Source: Stramentimicrobium sp964525625 (GTDB taxonomy: Bacteria; Atribacterota; Phoenicimicrobiia; Phoenicimicrobiales; Stramentimicrobiaceae). Taken from it: a stretch of DNA of 30,096 nucleotides. Positions 1-9,247 of the stretch are shown here, in pieces (position 1 is the stretch's first letter; each line of letters starts with the position of its first letter). Under the pieces are notes generated by a model that was given only the letters and a program-made list of their open reading frames with translations, had not been told where the DNA came from and did no database searches. Made by a program: the position numbers and the translations under genes. Where the stretch lies: positions 1-30,096 of the forward strand of contig CAZGKY010000010.1 in assembly GCA_964525625.1 (NCBI GenBank), read 5' to 3'.

Positions 1-2625
1 GCTTCTATAAACAAGCCACTGGAGATAAATGATCCTCATCAATGGCAGCTCCGAAGATGTTCAGATGACATGTATGTTACTGACCATGTATTATGTGGTG
101 TTATAGCTCTAAAAATGGGTATTAAGAATTATATCATGCAATTAATGTTTGATTTACCTCCAGAAATAAACCCTAGATATGATTTAGCAAAAATGAAGGC
201 AGCTTTTGAATTAATTGAACCACTGACCAGACATTTTGATTTTAGTATTACTAAAGAAACTCGTGGTGGTCTTTCCAGCTTTCCTCCCAACCTGGATAAG
301 GCAAAGAGTCATCTTACAATGACTACTTACTGGCAAATGTTTATGGAACCTGATATTATTCATGTGGTTAGTTATTGTGAAGCACATCATGATGCTAAAG
401 CAGAAGATATTATTGCCAGCTGTGATATTACCAAACAGACTGTAGAAGAGTATTATCGTACTCCTCTCCCCGAGATCTGGCAACTTCCAGATGTAATTGC
501 ACGCAAGGAAGAGTTAAAGAAAGGTGCTATGTATAATATCTTTCATTTAGCTTTAATGGGAGGATATGAAGGTAAAGTAAATTTAGAAAACTTCTTTGAA
601 TATGCAGTTACTCCAGAAGAAGCTGCTCAAAGAGAAAATATTGCTGATAGGGACAAGCACTATGAAACTATGTTGCTGGATCTAATTGATGAAAAAAATT
701 ATCCCTCTGGGCAATGTGATATGATTAGTGCTGATAACCTGGATTTAGCTTTACAGGTAGGTTTATTTCAAGCACCACAGGTAACGGTAATAGATAAACG
801 CTATGAACTGGCAGGCATGTGCAAGACTAAAATTGTCAATGGAACTTGTCGCATTGACGAATTTTGTCTGCAAAAAGTAAAGGACGAAATTGAAAGAGTT
901 GATAAAGTAAGAGAAAAATTCCCCTGGTATTTCTATAAAGATATCAGCCAAACAGATGAATTATCAATAGTAGCAGAATCAAAGGATGCTATTGTTGAAG
1001 ACCACCTCCTTTTGTCCTTTAGAGAACAATTGGGACTGAAAGATTTACAGAACAAAAAGATATTAGCAGTTGATTTTGGTAGTACTTATACTAAAATTGC
1101 TATCTTTAATACCAATTCTGATGAAGTTGATTTACGTTATGTGCCAACAACAGTCAACGATATTAGAGAAGGATTGGCTAATGGCTTGGGTTGTCTGGAG
1201 GCCTGTCAAAAAGAAGGAAACTGGGAACCATTACGTGAAAAGATGAATGAATTTGATATAAAGCTCCCCTGTAGTAGCGCCAAAGGTGGCTTAAAAATGG
1301 TCACAGTAGCTTCAACGAAAAGAGAAAGCGGATTTGCTGCTGATCTTGCTGCTCTGACAGCAGGAGCAAAACTGCTCAATAGTTATGATGGAAAATTATC
1401 TCCAGAAGAAGCTCAAACTATTTATTTAGAGGATTGCCCGGAAATTATTCTCTTGAGTGGTGGAGTTAATGATGGTGGAGATACAGAAGCAGTATTACAT
1501 AATGCCAAAATATTAGCAGAAACTGCCAAATTAGCAACCTATGCCAAATATGGAATACCGATAATTTATGCTGGTAATGAGGATGTCACTGAACAAATTT
1601 TGGATATTTTCCAAAGTCATAATATTGATGTAAGGGCAACCGGTAATATTATGCCTGAAGTGAACAGATATAATATTGATGTGGTAAATGAAGCAATCAG
1701 AGAGCTCTTCCAAACCGTTGTTATTAGAGGCAAGGGATTTGATGTAGTGGAAGAATATATGAGTACCAAATTTATACCCACTCCCCGAGCTGCTTTCCTG
1801 GGAATTAATTTATTAGCTCGTGGTTATGGTGATGAAGAGGGGATTGGCAATATTGTGGCTTTAGATATCGGTGGCTGTACTACTGACTTTTTTGCCAATG
1901 TTCGTTCTAATCCTCTCTATATTTATCCCTGGGATGATCCAAGGAAAAAAGTTAAACGAACAATTTTAAAAACTCCCAATTATCCTCTGGCTTATCGGAG
2001 AGTCGAAGGAAAATATGGATTAGCATATAATGCAGAAAATTTGATGGAACTGGAAAAATTTAAAAATGGTTTAGTAGAAAGAGAAATCAGCGATTTATTT
2101 AACCAGAAATATCCTGATTTTCAAGGAAATGGTGATCACCTGGATCAATTTTTAATTAATAAAGATGGAAAATGGTTTATCAAACTAAAAGAATATTTAA
2201 AGTGGATTCATGATCACCCCCATATTATGCCTAATACAGAAGAGGAAAATTTTATCAGAAGCATTTTAGCTAAGGAAACTTTAGCCGTTGCTACCGCTAA
2301 TAATGTGGGACATGTTAAAGAAACTGATGTTTATTTCTTACAGGAAGGAGTTAATTTCTTTACCCAGAATTGTACACTGGTATTAATTGGAGGAACAGTT
2401 TATCATAAATGCAAGGAAAATAAGGATTACCTTATAGAAGATCTTAAGATGATCGTCAAAGGAGCTCTTTTTAATCCGAAAGAATATACAGTTTTAAGAC
2501 CAAACCATAAGATTTTACTAGATGCCTCCTATATATTATCTACTGTGGGAGGTCTTTTTGGAAGAATTGATCCTGAAAAAGCTATTCGTATTCTCAAGAA
2601 AAACTTGGTACCATTAGAATTATAA
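1..2625 (+). CDS. Glutamate-mutase-E-like barrel fused to GlmL/MutL-type ATPase (5' partial)
   Basis: The reading frame is open at base 1, so this gene is cut by the window edge; the first internal ATG is at 70, giving 851 residues from there. Residues about 1-320 resemble the C-terminal half of the TIM barrel of methylaspartate (glutamate) mutase subunit E: an ALKMGIKNY strand like E's EQGVKNI, then GGLSSFP in place of GGFPQD, then IIHVVSYCEA. Residues about 331-851 look like GlmL/MutL, an actin-fold ATPase of the glutamate mutase system. They carry phosphate-1 DFGSTYTKIA near 335, LSGGVNDGGD near 462, phosphate-2 DIGGCTTDF near 597 and LIGGTVYHK near 772. GlmL proteins are thought to support or reactivate the B12 mutase. 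Joining E-like and L-like parts in one chain is unusual. The TRAP permease follows after 33 bases, suggesting one operon. The ATPase assignment is firm; the actual mutase substrate is unknown. Confidence 0.82.
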   Translation, partial: ASINKPLEINDPHQWQLRRCSDDMYVTDHVLCGVIALKMGIKNYIMQLMFDLPPEINPRYDLAKMKAAFELIEPLTRHFDFSITKETRGGLSSFPPNLDKAKSHLTMTTYWQMFMEPDIIHVVSYCEAHHDAKAEDIIASCDITKQTVEEYYRTPLPEIWQLPDVIARKEELKKGAMYNIFHLALMGGYEGKVNLENFFEYAVTPEEAAQRENIADRDKHYETMLLDLIDEKNYPSGQCDMISADNLDLALQVGLFQAPQVTVIDKRYELAGMCKTKIVNGTCRIDEFCLQKVKDEIERVDKVREKFPWYFYKDISQTDELSIVAESKDAIVEDHLLLSFREQLGLKDLQNKKILAVDFGSTYTKIAIFNTNSDEVDLRYVPTTVNDIREGLANGLGCLEACQKEGNWEPLREKMNEFDIKLPCSSAKGGLKMVTVASTKRESGFAADLAALTAGAKLLNSYDGKLSPEEAQTIYLEDCPEIILLSGGVNDGGDTEAVLHNAKILAETAKLATYAKYGIPIIYAGNEDVTEQILDIFQSHNIDVRATGNIMPEVNRYNIDVVNEAIRELFQTVVIRGKGFDVVEEYMSTKFIPTPRAAFLGINLLARGYGDEEGIGNIVALDIGGCTTDFFANVRSNPLYIYPWDDPRKKVKRTILKTPNYPLAYRRVEGKYGLAYNAENLMELEKFKNGLVEREISDLFNQKYPDFQGNGDHLDQFLINKDGKWFIKLKEYLKWIHDHPHIMPNTEEENFIRSILAKETLAVATANNVGHVKETDVYFLQEGVNFFTQNCTLVLIGGTVYHKCKENKDYLIEDLKMIVKGALFNPKEYTVLRPNHKILLDASYILSTVGGLFGRIDPEKAIRILKKNLVPLEL

Positions 2626-2658
2626 TAGCAAAAAATTGTACGTAAGAGGTAAAATAAT

Positions 2659-4563
2659 ATGGCAATTCAAGAAAAGGGGAGGTCTATTTTGGATAGGAAG
2701 CAGGTACTATTCTGGGGAGGGATTATTTTTACCCTTACCCAGCTTATTCTTCCCATTTTTATGACTTTAATAGATTTGCAGTTGAGAGCAATTCATATTA
2801 TTCTGGGAGTTTCACTGGCATCCCTGGCATATCCTTATGGAAAATCCAGTGATGAGCATAAAAGAATTTCTCTGTGGGATTTGTGTCTCATAGCCATAAT
2901 AATAGTAGCAAATATTAATACATTTTTAAAGGCTTTGAAGATTTACATGATCCCGGGAAGTGCATCAACCTTTGATTTAATCATAGGATCGCTTTTAATT
3001 ATTGTTATACTTGATGCAGCACGGAGATCTGTAGGTTGGGCAATACCGATATTTGTGGGATTCTTATTTCTCTATATATTTCTAGGACCTAAGCTGACTG
3101 GAATATGGAGATTACCAGGTTTATCCTGGAGATTTGTTATAAATTCTGTCTATTTTTCAGCATTGGGAATTTATGGAAGTATTACTGGTATGTCAGCGAC
3201 ATTTATTGCCATGTTTATTATATTTGGTGCTCTAATTTCAGGAGCTGGGGGTGGAAAAACTTTTATTGATATGGCATTAGCCTTAACCGGTAGATATAGG
3301 GGTGGACCTGCTAAAACAGCGGTTGTATCAAGTGCACTGTTTGGGAGTATTTCTGGTAGTGGTGTAGCTAACGTAGTAGTTACTGGTAGTTACACCATTC
3401 CACTAATGAAGCGATTAGGCTATAATCCTGATTTTGCAGCTGGAGTAGAAGCTATTGCTTCGACAGGGGGAGGAATTACCCCTCCTATTATGAGTGTGGC
3501 AGCTTTTATTATGGCAGAATTTTTAGGGGTTCCATATTTAAAAATTATTGTCTATGCTTTAATCCCGTGTTTACTATATTATACTGGAGTTTTTGCCGGA
3601 GTACATTTTGAGACAGTACGTTCCGGTTTAGCTGCGGTACCTGAGAATGAAATCCCAAAGTGGCAAAGTATTTTGAAATTCAAGAGAATAGCTTCCTTAA
3701 TAATACCTATGTTTGTACTTCTATATTCCATTGCTATCGGAAGAGCCTTAATCTTTGCTGGATTTTATGCCTGTATTTCAGTTATTATAATATTCTTACT
3801 TTCTGATCTTTCTCGAACAGGGATAAAAGATACATTAATAAAGATAAGAGATGGATTGAGCGAAGGTGGATTAGCGCTTAGTAAAATAGTACCAATCTTG
3901 GTATCAGTAAACATTCTGGTAAATATGATTGGGATTACCGGTATTGCTCCCAAATTAAGTTCGGTAATTTTGGAGGTTGGAGGGAATAATTTATTGTTAG
4001 CCTTATTTATAGCCACTATTATTCCTTTTATTTTAGGGACCTCTCTGCCAGTTGTACCAACTTATATATTGTCTATTTCTATTCTTGCCCCTTCACTAAT
4101 AAGACTGGGAGTTGATCAGATAGCCCTGCATTTATTTTTTATATACTGGGCTATTTTGGGTGGAGTAACTCCACCTACCTGTACCCAGGCTATTGTTGCA
4201 GCTGGAATTGCCAAAGGTAATTGGTTTAAAACTGCACTAGTATCAGTAAGGTTGGGGATAGTTGCCTTCATTATTCCCTATTTTTTTGTACTCAATCCTT
4301 CATTGGTAGGTCGCAGTGATTTTTTTTCGGTAGTAACTTATGTTGGAAGTGCATTTTTTGGAGCAATACTACTGGCCTATGGGTTTTTTGGTAGAATAAA
4401 AAGTAATTTGAATATCTTGTTTCGAGTGTTATTCGTAGGAAGTGGAATTTTATTAATGTCTCCCAAACATATTTTATCTATCATTGGTGTAGCTATTGTT
4501 TTACCCGTTCTATTCTACCAGCATACAGTTACCAAAAGATTAGAACTAGTAAAGTCAGAATAA
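2659..4563 (+). CDS. TRAP transporter fused 4TM/12TM permease, TAXI type
   Basis: This is an integral membrane permease of the tripartite ATP-independent periplasmic family, in which the small (DctQ-like) and large (DctM-like) subunits are joined. At 634 residues it has the usual length of TAXI-type fused permeases. It is hydrophobic throughout. The DctM-like part holds the characteristic runs GSISGSGVANVVVTGSYTIP and ASTGGGITPPIMSVAAFIMA, and a second GGVTPPTC run near residue 513, matching the duplicated conserved loops of the family. It imports small organic acids or amino acids using a Na+ or H+ gradient, with substrate delivered by the TAXI receptor encoded next. A moderate RBS (AAGAGGT) lies 9 bases before the ATG. 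Here the permease precedes the receptor, and 260 bases separate them. The family assignment is very secure; the substrate is not readable. Confidence 0.93.
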   Translation: MAIQEKGRSILDRKQVLFWGGIIFTLTQLILPIFMTLIDLQLRAIHIILGVSLASLAYPYGKSSDEHKRISLWDLCLIAIIIVANINTFLKALKIYMIPGSASTFDLIIGSLLIIVILDAARRSVGWAIPIFVGFLFLYIFLGPKLTGIWRLPGLSWRFVINSVYFSALGIYGSITGMSATFIAMFIIFGALISGAGGGKTFIDMALALTGRYRGGPAKTAVVSSALFGSISGSGVANVVVTGSYTIPLMKRLGYNPDFAAGVEAIASTGGGITPPIMSVAAFIMAEFLGVPYLKIIVYALIPCLLYYTGVFAGVHFETVRSGLAAVPENEIPKWQSILKFKRIASLIIPMFVLLYSIAIGRALIFAGFYACISVIIIFLLSDLSRTGIKDTLIKIRDGLSEGGLALSKIVPILVSVNILVNMIGITGIAPKLSSVILEVGGNNLLLALFIATIIPFILGTSLPVVPTYILSISILAPSLIRLGVDQIALHLFFIYWAILGGVTPPTCTQAIVAAGIAKGNWFKTALVSVRLGIVAFIIPYFFVLNPSLVGRSDFFSVVTYVGSAFFGAILLAYGFFGRIKSNLNILFRVLFVGSGILLMSPKHILSIIGVAIVLPVLFYQHTVTKRLELVKSE

Positions 4564-4610
4564 AAAAGGTAAAATGATTTTATCAATACAATATAGCAGA
4601 TAATCAATGA

Positions 4611-4640
4611 TTTAATTGCAATAGAAGCAGGGAATATAAT
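4611..4640 (+). promoter_or_regulatory. Possible promoter before the TAXI receptor gene
   Basis: In the 260-base gap between permease and receptor there is a perfect -10 hexamer TATAAT at 4635-4640. A poor -35 candidate, TTTAAT, lies at 4611-4616 with an 18-base spacer. The gap is long for an operon interior, so a separate promoter for the receptor is reasonable. In such AT-rich DNA a chance match is also likely. Confidence 0.25.
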
Positions 4641-4823
4641 TCTTAAAATAATCATTTTGAAATATTGTTAAAAAATGAAAAACAAAATTAACTAAAAAAT
4701 TTTCTAAAAAAAGTGACATACCTGTTGGAGTATCTTAAAGCTATCTGTGAAAAAGGTAGATAATCTAATTTAATACACAATAATACTTGAAAAAAAATCA
4801 AAAAAGAAAGGAGGTGAAACAAA

Positions 4824-5846
4824 ATGAAAAATAGTAGATTGATGGGATTGGTTGTTGTGATTACCTTAATATTGATTTTTGCTTTACTAATGGGAAATGT
4901 ATCTGCTCAAACTATCTATTTAAATATGGGTAGCACATCTTCAACATCTGGATTATATGCCTGGTGTGTGGGAACTGCTTCCGTTATCAATAAAGCAGAT
5001 AATAATATTATAACAACAGTTATTGAAAGCGGTGCAGCTCTGGATAATTTAAGAAGAATTAAAGAAGGATTATTTGATTTTGCTTTATGTGTAGATTCTG
5101 CATCGGCTATGCAATTACATAAAGGAATTGGTACTTTCGAAGGACAAGCCTGGGAACCAATAAGATGGTTGTTTTTCCGCAATGCCATTGCCAACAGAAT
5201 TTACGTTAGAGCAGATTCAGGAATAAAGACCTTTAAAGATTTAGGAGGCAAAAAATTCTCTCCCGGTATACCTGGAGCTTCTTCTACTAATAATTTTATT
5301 AATTTTGATAAAGTGGTCGGGAGCGGTATTGATTTAGTTCCAGCTACCCTGGGAGATGCTATCAATTTATTTAGTCAAGGTCGTATTGTTGGGTTGCAAA
5401 AATCTAGTGGGTTAACATCCTTAGATTCTTCTTTAATTGAAGTTAATTTAAAAACACCTCTAGCTGCTATCGGTTATAGTGAAGATGATATAGAAAAAAT
5501 AAGAGCCGAATATCCTTATATACTTTTTGTTGAAACACCAGCAGACAGCATCTTAGAACTTCCAGGTAATCCAGCTATAATGGAAGAAGTACAGGTTGTT
5601 GGTGCAGTGGCTTCCTCAAATTTACCTGAGGAAGTTGGTTATGAAATTGTAAAGGCTTATGTGGAAGGATTTGATGAAGTTGCAGCTGCATATCCTGGAA
5701 TAGTAGGATGGGAGCCTATTACTGACTATTTTAGGTTAGTAGCACCAGGTGGAGAAATACCAATCCATGCCGGACTATATAGATATTGTGTAGAAAATGG
5801 TATTGATGTTCCGGAATACTTTATTCCTCCAGAGAGTAAAAAGTAA
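4824..5846 (+). CDS. TAXI family TRAP transporter solute receptor
   Basis: This is the extracytoplasmic substrate-binding protein of the adjacent TRAP transporter. The 340 residues begin with a signal peptide: KNSR, a hydrophobic core to about residue 27, and likely cleavage after VSA. The mature protein opens with TIYLNMGSTSSTSGLYAWCVG, the TAXI hallmark (usually GTGGTGGxYYPxG, altered here), followed by ESGAALDNLRRIKEGLFDFAL, the usual region where TAXI receptors sense the ligand. The rest has the expected two-lobed pattern. The RBS AAAGGAGGTGA is a near-perfect complement to the 16S tail, which fits the usual excess of receptor over permease. TAXI receptors whose ligands are known often bind glutamate or 2-oxoglutarate. 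That would fit the mutase-like gene nearby, but the link is inference. Confidence 0.93.
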   Translation: MKNSRLMGLVVVITLILIFALLMGNVSAQTIYLNMGSTSSTSGLYAWCVGTASVINKADNNIITTVIESGAALDNLRRIKEGLFDFALCVDSASAMQLHKGIGTFEGQAWEPIRWLFFRNAIANRIYVRADSGIKTFKDLGGKKFSPGIPGASSTNNFINFDKVVGSGIDLVPATLGDAINLFSQGRIVGLQKSSGLTSLDSSLIEVNLKTPLAAIGYSEDDIEKIRAEYPYILFVETPADSILELPGNPAIMEEVQVVGAVASSNLPEEVGYEIVKAYVEGFDEVAAAYPGIVGWEPITDYFRLVAPGGEIPIHAGLYRYCVENGIDVPEYFIPPESKK

Positions 5847-5915
5847 TTAACCAGTTATAACCAGTTGATAATTAGTGAAGATAGCTTTTAAAGAAAAATT
5901 AGGAGGTGGTGACAA

Positions 5916-6314
5916 ATGAGATGTTGGATGAAAATAAGCATTCTGCTAATTTCTATGGTTTTGGTTATGGCAATAATCTCTTTAGGAGGTCTTTGTGCTG
6001 AAGAAGAGAAGATACCCAGTCTTGTGGTGACACCCTTAAGTGGAGAGCCCGGAACTAAATTAATTTTTTATGGTGCTGGATTTGTTCCAGGAGAAAAAGT
6101 AAAAGTAATAATGACAGTGGATGGAGTTCCTTTTGTTTTTGCTGAGGTAGGTACGGGAGGATTTGTTACTGTTAATGAATATGGTGCTTTTAAACTAAAA
6201 CCAGCTGGAGGGATCCCCACTGTTATGCTCAAACCGGGAGTTTACACTATCGAAGCTATTGGAGATAAGGGCTCAAGAGCAACGACACCTTTGGAAGTTT
6301 TGGAGAAACAATAA
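5916..6314 (+). CDS. Small secreted protein with one Ig/IPT-like domain
   Basis: The 132-residue protein has a clear signal peptide (MRCWMKIS, then a hydrophobic stretch to about residue 27, with cleavage near GLCA). The Cys just before the acidic EEEK run could be a lipobox residue, although the surrounding GGLC only loosely fits one. The mature part is a single beta-rich domain with the motif GTKLIFYGAGFVPGEKVKV, seen in IPT/TIG and related Ig-like extracellular domains, ending in PGVYTIEAIGDKGSRATTPLEV. I do not recognise a named family. A strong RBS (AGGAGGTGGTGA) precedes the ATG. It sits 69 bases after the TAXI receptor and a hairpin follows it, so it is probably co-expressed with the transporter. 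A surface or accessory role in ligand capture is only a guess. Confidence 0.75.
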   Translation: MRCWMKISILLISMVLVMAIISLGGLCAEEEKIPSLVVTPLSGEPGTKLIFYGAGFVPGEKVKVIMTVDGVPFVFAEVGTGGFVTVNEYGAFKLKPAGGIPTVMLKPGVYTIEAIGDKGSRATTPLEVLEKQ

Positions 6315-6383
6315 ATTAAGAAGGGTAGTTATTACTAGTACAATCGAACCACAAAATAATAAAATATTTTAAAATTATTATTT

Positions 6384-6421
6384 CCAGGATAGTCCTTATG
6401 AAAAGGCTATCCTGGTTAGTT
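6384..6421 (+). terminator. Hairpin between the transporter genes and the atuA-like gene
   Basis: A 9-base perfect inverted repeat, CCAGGATAG (6384-6392) and CTATCCTGG (6407-6415), encloses a 14-base loop and is followed by the weakly T-rich TTAGTTATT. It lies just after the small secreted protein gene and just before the RBS of the next gene. It could be a partial terminator that lowers expression of the enzymes relative to the transporter. Confidence 0.5.
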
Positions 6422-6444
6422 ATTAGAGGGTGGTGACGGAACTG

Positions 6445-7833
6445 ATGAGAAAATTATCAGTTTTAGTATCTACCGGTAATCTGGGAGATAATATTATTGA
6501 AAAGGACTCTTTTTATCGGGGAGTTAGACATGATATAGACTATCTGGCTGCTGATGCGGGAACTGCTGATGCCGGACCAACTTTTTTAGGAGGTGATCTT
6601 CCCCATAATCCAGTAAAATGGGAAGAACATGATATTGAGCTATTGTTGGTTACAGCAAGAATTAAAAATATTCCTCTCATTATCGGTTCCTGCAGTACAA
6701 CTGGAACCAATAGTGCTGTAGACCGATATGCTCAAATAGTAAAGTCTTTATCTATGAAAGGTAAAATAAAGCCCTTTAAAATGGCTTTAATTTATTCTCA
6801 GGTTAGTCTGGAAGAAATAAAAGAACGTCTGTCCTTTTCTACTATAGAACCACTGGGAGCAGAAAGACCTTTAACTATAAGAGATGTACAAAGGACTAGT
6901 AATGTTACAGCCAGCATGGGAGTGGAACAAATAATTTATGCCTTTAAAAATGGTGCTCAGGTTGTTTTAGCGGGAAGATGTTGTGATGATGCAGTAATTG
7001 CTGCTTATCCAATTTATAAAGGCTTTCCAAAGGGTTTAAGTTTACATTTAGGAAAAGCTATGGAATGTGCTTCTCTAGTTTGTTTCCCCCAAATGGTTAA
7101 GGAATCGGTGATAGGTACTATTACTGAGGAATATTTTTCCATTGAACCTATGCATCCTTTGCAAAAGGCAACTCCCCATAGTGTAGCTGCCCACTCTATG
7201 TATGAAAGAACAAATCCTTTTATTCAAGCCGTTCCGGGTGGAATTTTAGATATGCATAATTCTAAGTATGTAGCAGAGTCAGAACGGGTATGCCGTGTTT
7301 ATGGTAGCGAATTTATACCTTCTAAAGATGGATCATATAAAGTTAAATTAGAAGGAGCAGGACCAGTAGGTTTTAGAGCTTATCATATTGTTGGGATTCG
7401 CGATAATTTTGCTCTGGAAAACATGGATCTTATTTTAGATGATACCAGAAAGAAGGTAAATAAAATTATGCATCCTCTTCAAGAAGGCGTAGATTATCAA
7501 CTATTTTTTCATGTTTATGGTAAAAATGCTATTATGAAGGATTATGAACCAATAAAGAAAATTAATACTCATGAATTGGCGGTGGTTATTGAAGCAGTGG
7601 CAGACAAGGAAGAAATAGTTAGCGAAGTAGTGAAATGTGCTAAATTCAGATTATTTTATATGAGTTATCCTGGTCAAAAAAATTCTTCAGGTGGATCTGT
7701 TGCGCTACTTATAGATGAACCCTTATATCCCCATAACCAGGTTTATCAATGGACCATTGATCATTTACTTCCTCTTAATGATCCCTTGGATCCGAAGATT
7801 TTCCAATTCAAATTCGAAATGGTTGGTATATAA
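6445..7833 (+). CDS. AtuA-like (DUF1446) family protein
   Basis: The 462-residue protein belongs to the AtuA/DUF1446 family, named after acyclic terpene utilisation in Pseudomonas. The N-terminal SVLVSTGNLGDN, then YLAADAGTADAGPTFLGG, are family hallmarks, and GRCCDDAVIAAYPIYKG near residue 178 is also typical. The biochemical role of the family is not established; members commonly sit beside DUF4387 proteins, as here. An upstream in-frame GTG at 6430 exists, but it falls inside the RBS-like GAGGGTGGTGA (6426-6436). The ATG at 6445 has the right spacing and begins MRKLSVLV, so I chose it. The PrpD gene starts two bases after this stop, suggesting translational coupling. No membrane segment is seen, so it is presumably cytoplasmic. 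The family call is secure; the function is unknown. Confidence 0.88.
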   Translation: MRKLSVLVSTGNLGDNIIEKDSFYRGVRHDIDYLAADAGTADAGPTFLGGDLPHNPVKWEEHDIELLLVTARIKNIPLIIGSCSTTGTNSAVDRYAQIVKSLSMKGKIKPFKMALIYSQVSLEEIKERLSFSTIEPLGAERPLTIRDVQRTSNVTASMGVEQIIYAFKNGAQVVLAGRCCDDAVIAAYPIYKGFPKGLSLHLGKAMECASLVCFPQMVKESVIGTITEEYFSIEPMHPLQKATPHSVAAHSMYERTNPFIQAVPGGILDMHNSKYVAESERVCRVYGSEFIPSKDGSYKVKLEGAGPVGFRAYHIVGIRDNFALENMDLILDDTRKKVNKIMHPLQEGVDYQLFFHVYGKNAIMKDYEPIKKINTHELAVVIEAVADKEEIVSEVVKCAKFRLFYMSYPGQKNSSGGSVALLIDEPLYPHNQVYQWTIDHLLPLNDPLDPKIFQFKFEMVGI

Positions 7834-7835
7834 TT

Positions 7836-9237
7836 ATGAATATAAAATCTAAAAAATCTACCACCTTTATTTCTCAACTGGGTAATTTTTATTCTTCCTT
7901 AACTTTATCTTCCCTTCCACCAGAAGTAATATGGAAAGCCCGAAGAGTTCTGCTTGATTTCCTGGCCACTTTGGCTGTTGGGATGCAAAAAGGAAAACTA
8001 ACTCCAGTTGTTATTAAATATTTTCTTGAAATGGGAGGAGTTGAAGAAGCAACAGTTCTTGGTATGAAGAAAAAAATTCCTGTTTCAAATGCAGCCTTTC
8101 TTATGGGAGCCATTGGCCATTCAGTAGAACTTGATGACGGACACCGTTTTGGAACCTGTCATCCTGCAGTAGCTGTTATTCCAGCAGCGTTAACATTAGC
8201 GGAATATCATCAAAATAGTTTTCAAGATATGATTATAGCAATTATTAAAGGTTATGATATTATGCTGCGTGTGGCACGTAGTATTAATCCCTCTCATTTA
8301 AATAGAGGATTTCATACTACTGGAACGGCTGGGGTGTTTGGGTCTGCTTTGGCCTGTGCTCATTTGTTAGGTATGGATAGCTTAGATACTGTCTATTGCC
8401 TTTCATTAGCCGGTTTACAGAGTTGTGGATTGCAAGAAATGCTCCATGACCATCCTTCTATCAAGGTTATTCAGGCAGGAAGAGCTGCTTCAACAGGGGT
8501 ATTATCTGCATTCCTGGTCAAGTTGGGAGCTAAATCACCACGAACCCTTTTCGAGGGGAAGCACGGTTGGCTGAAAGCCATGACTGATCAATTTTCGCAG
8601 GAAGCTTTATTAGGTGAGCTAGGAAAGAGATGGGAAATATTACATACTTATACCAAGTTGTATCCTACCTGTCGTCATTGTCACCCGGCAATTGATCTAG
8701 CTATTTCTGTACGGAAACAACTAATGAATGTTGATCTTAATGAAATAAGATCTATAAATGTAAAAACTTATCGTGTTGCTCTTTCTGAAGTAGCTGAAAT
8801 TATAATACCTAATAATTTTGAAGAAGCACTTTTCAGTATGCCTTTCTCACTAGCCCTTGCCTTAAGAGATGGTGATGTGGGGTTAAATAGTTTTACCGAA
8901 GAAAATTTTAAAGATAGTATGCTTGTGAAGTTAGCACAGAAAGTCAGAGTTACACTTGATAAAAAACTTGATGCTCAATATCCATTACAAAGGGGAGCGA
9001 TTTTACAAATAGTATTAAACAATGGAGACATCTTTGAACAAAACACTCCTTTGCCAAAGGGTGAACCTGAACTGCCGTTAACTGATGATGAGTTACGGGG
9101 AAAACTTAATAGGATAACCGCACCCTTCTATAAAGAAACATTTTCTAAAAATTTATGGAATATCATTATAGATTCAGACATTGATAGGGTAGATTACAGA
9201 GAAGTAATTACATTATTTCAGGAGGCATTTAATGAAA
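7836..9237 (+). CDS. MmgE/PrpD family protein (3' end interrupted by N gap)
   Basis: The visible 467 residues cover essentially a whole MmgE/PrpD protein, the family of 2-methylcitrate dehydratase, cis-aconitate decarboxylase and iminodisuccinate epimerase. Recognisable parts are GHSVELDDGHRFGTCHPAVAVIPAAL near residue 90, GRAASTGVLSAFLVKLG near 215 and the substrate-region YPTCRHCHPAID near 280. It probably dehydrates or otherwise reworks a hydroxy-carboxylate in the pathway of this cluster. It starts 2 bases after the atuA-like stop, with no good RBS of its own. The frame runs into 10 Ns at 9238. A stop is expected right there: if the gap flanks overlap by GAAA, the protein ends in FNETHN and TGA. 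It is not fused to the DUF4387 domain that follows. Confidence 0.88.
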
Positions 9238-9247
9238 NNNNNNNNNN
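9238..9247. other. Assembly gap (10 Ns) at a gene junction
   Basis: Ten Ns separate two contig ends. The left end finishes in AATGAAA and the right end begins GAAACCC, sharing GAAA. The gap length is probably a scaffolder placeholder, not a measured distance. Confidence 0.95.

Noticed and set aside
6430..6444. GTG at 6430 as the start of the atuA-like gene
   Set aside because: It lies within the ribosome binding site for the better placed ATG at 6445.
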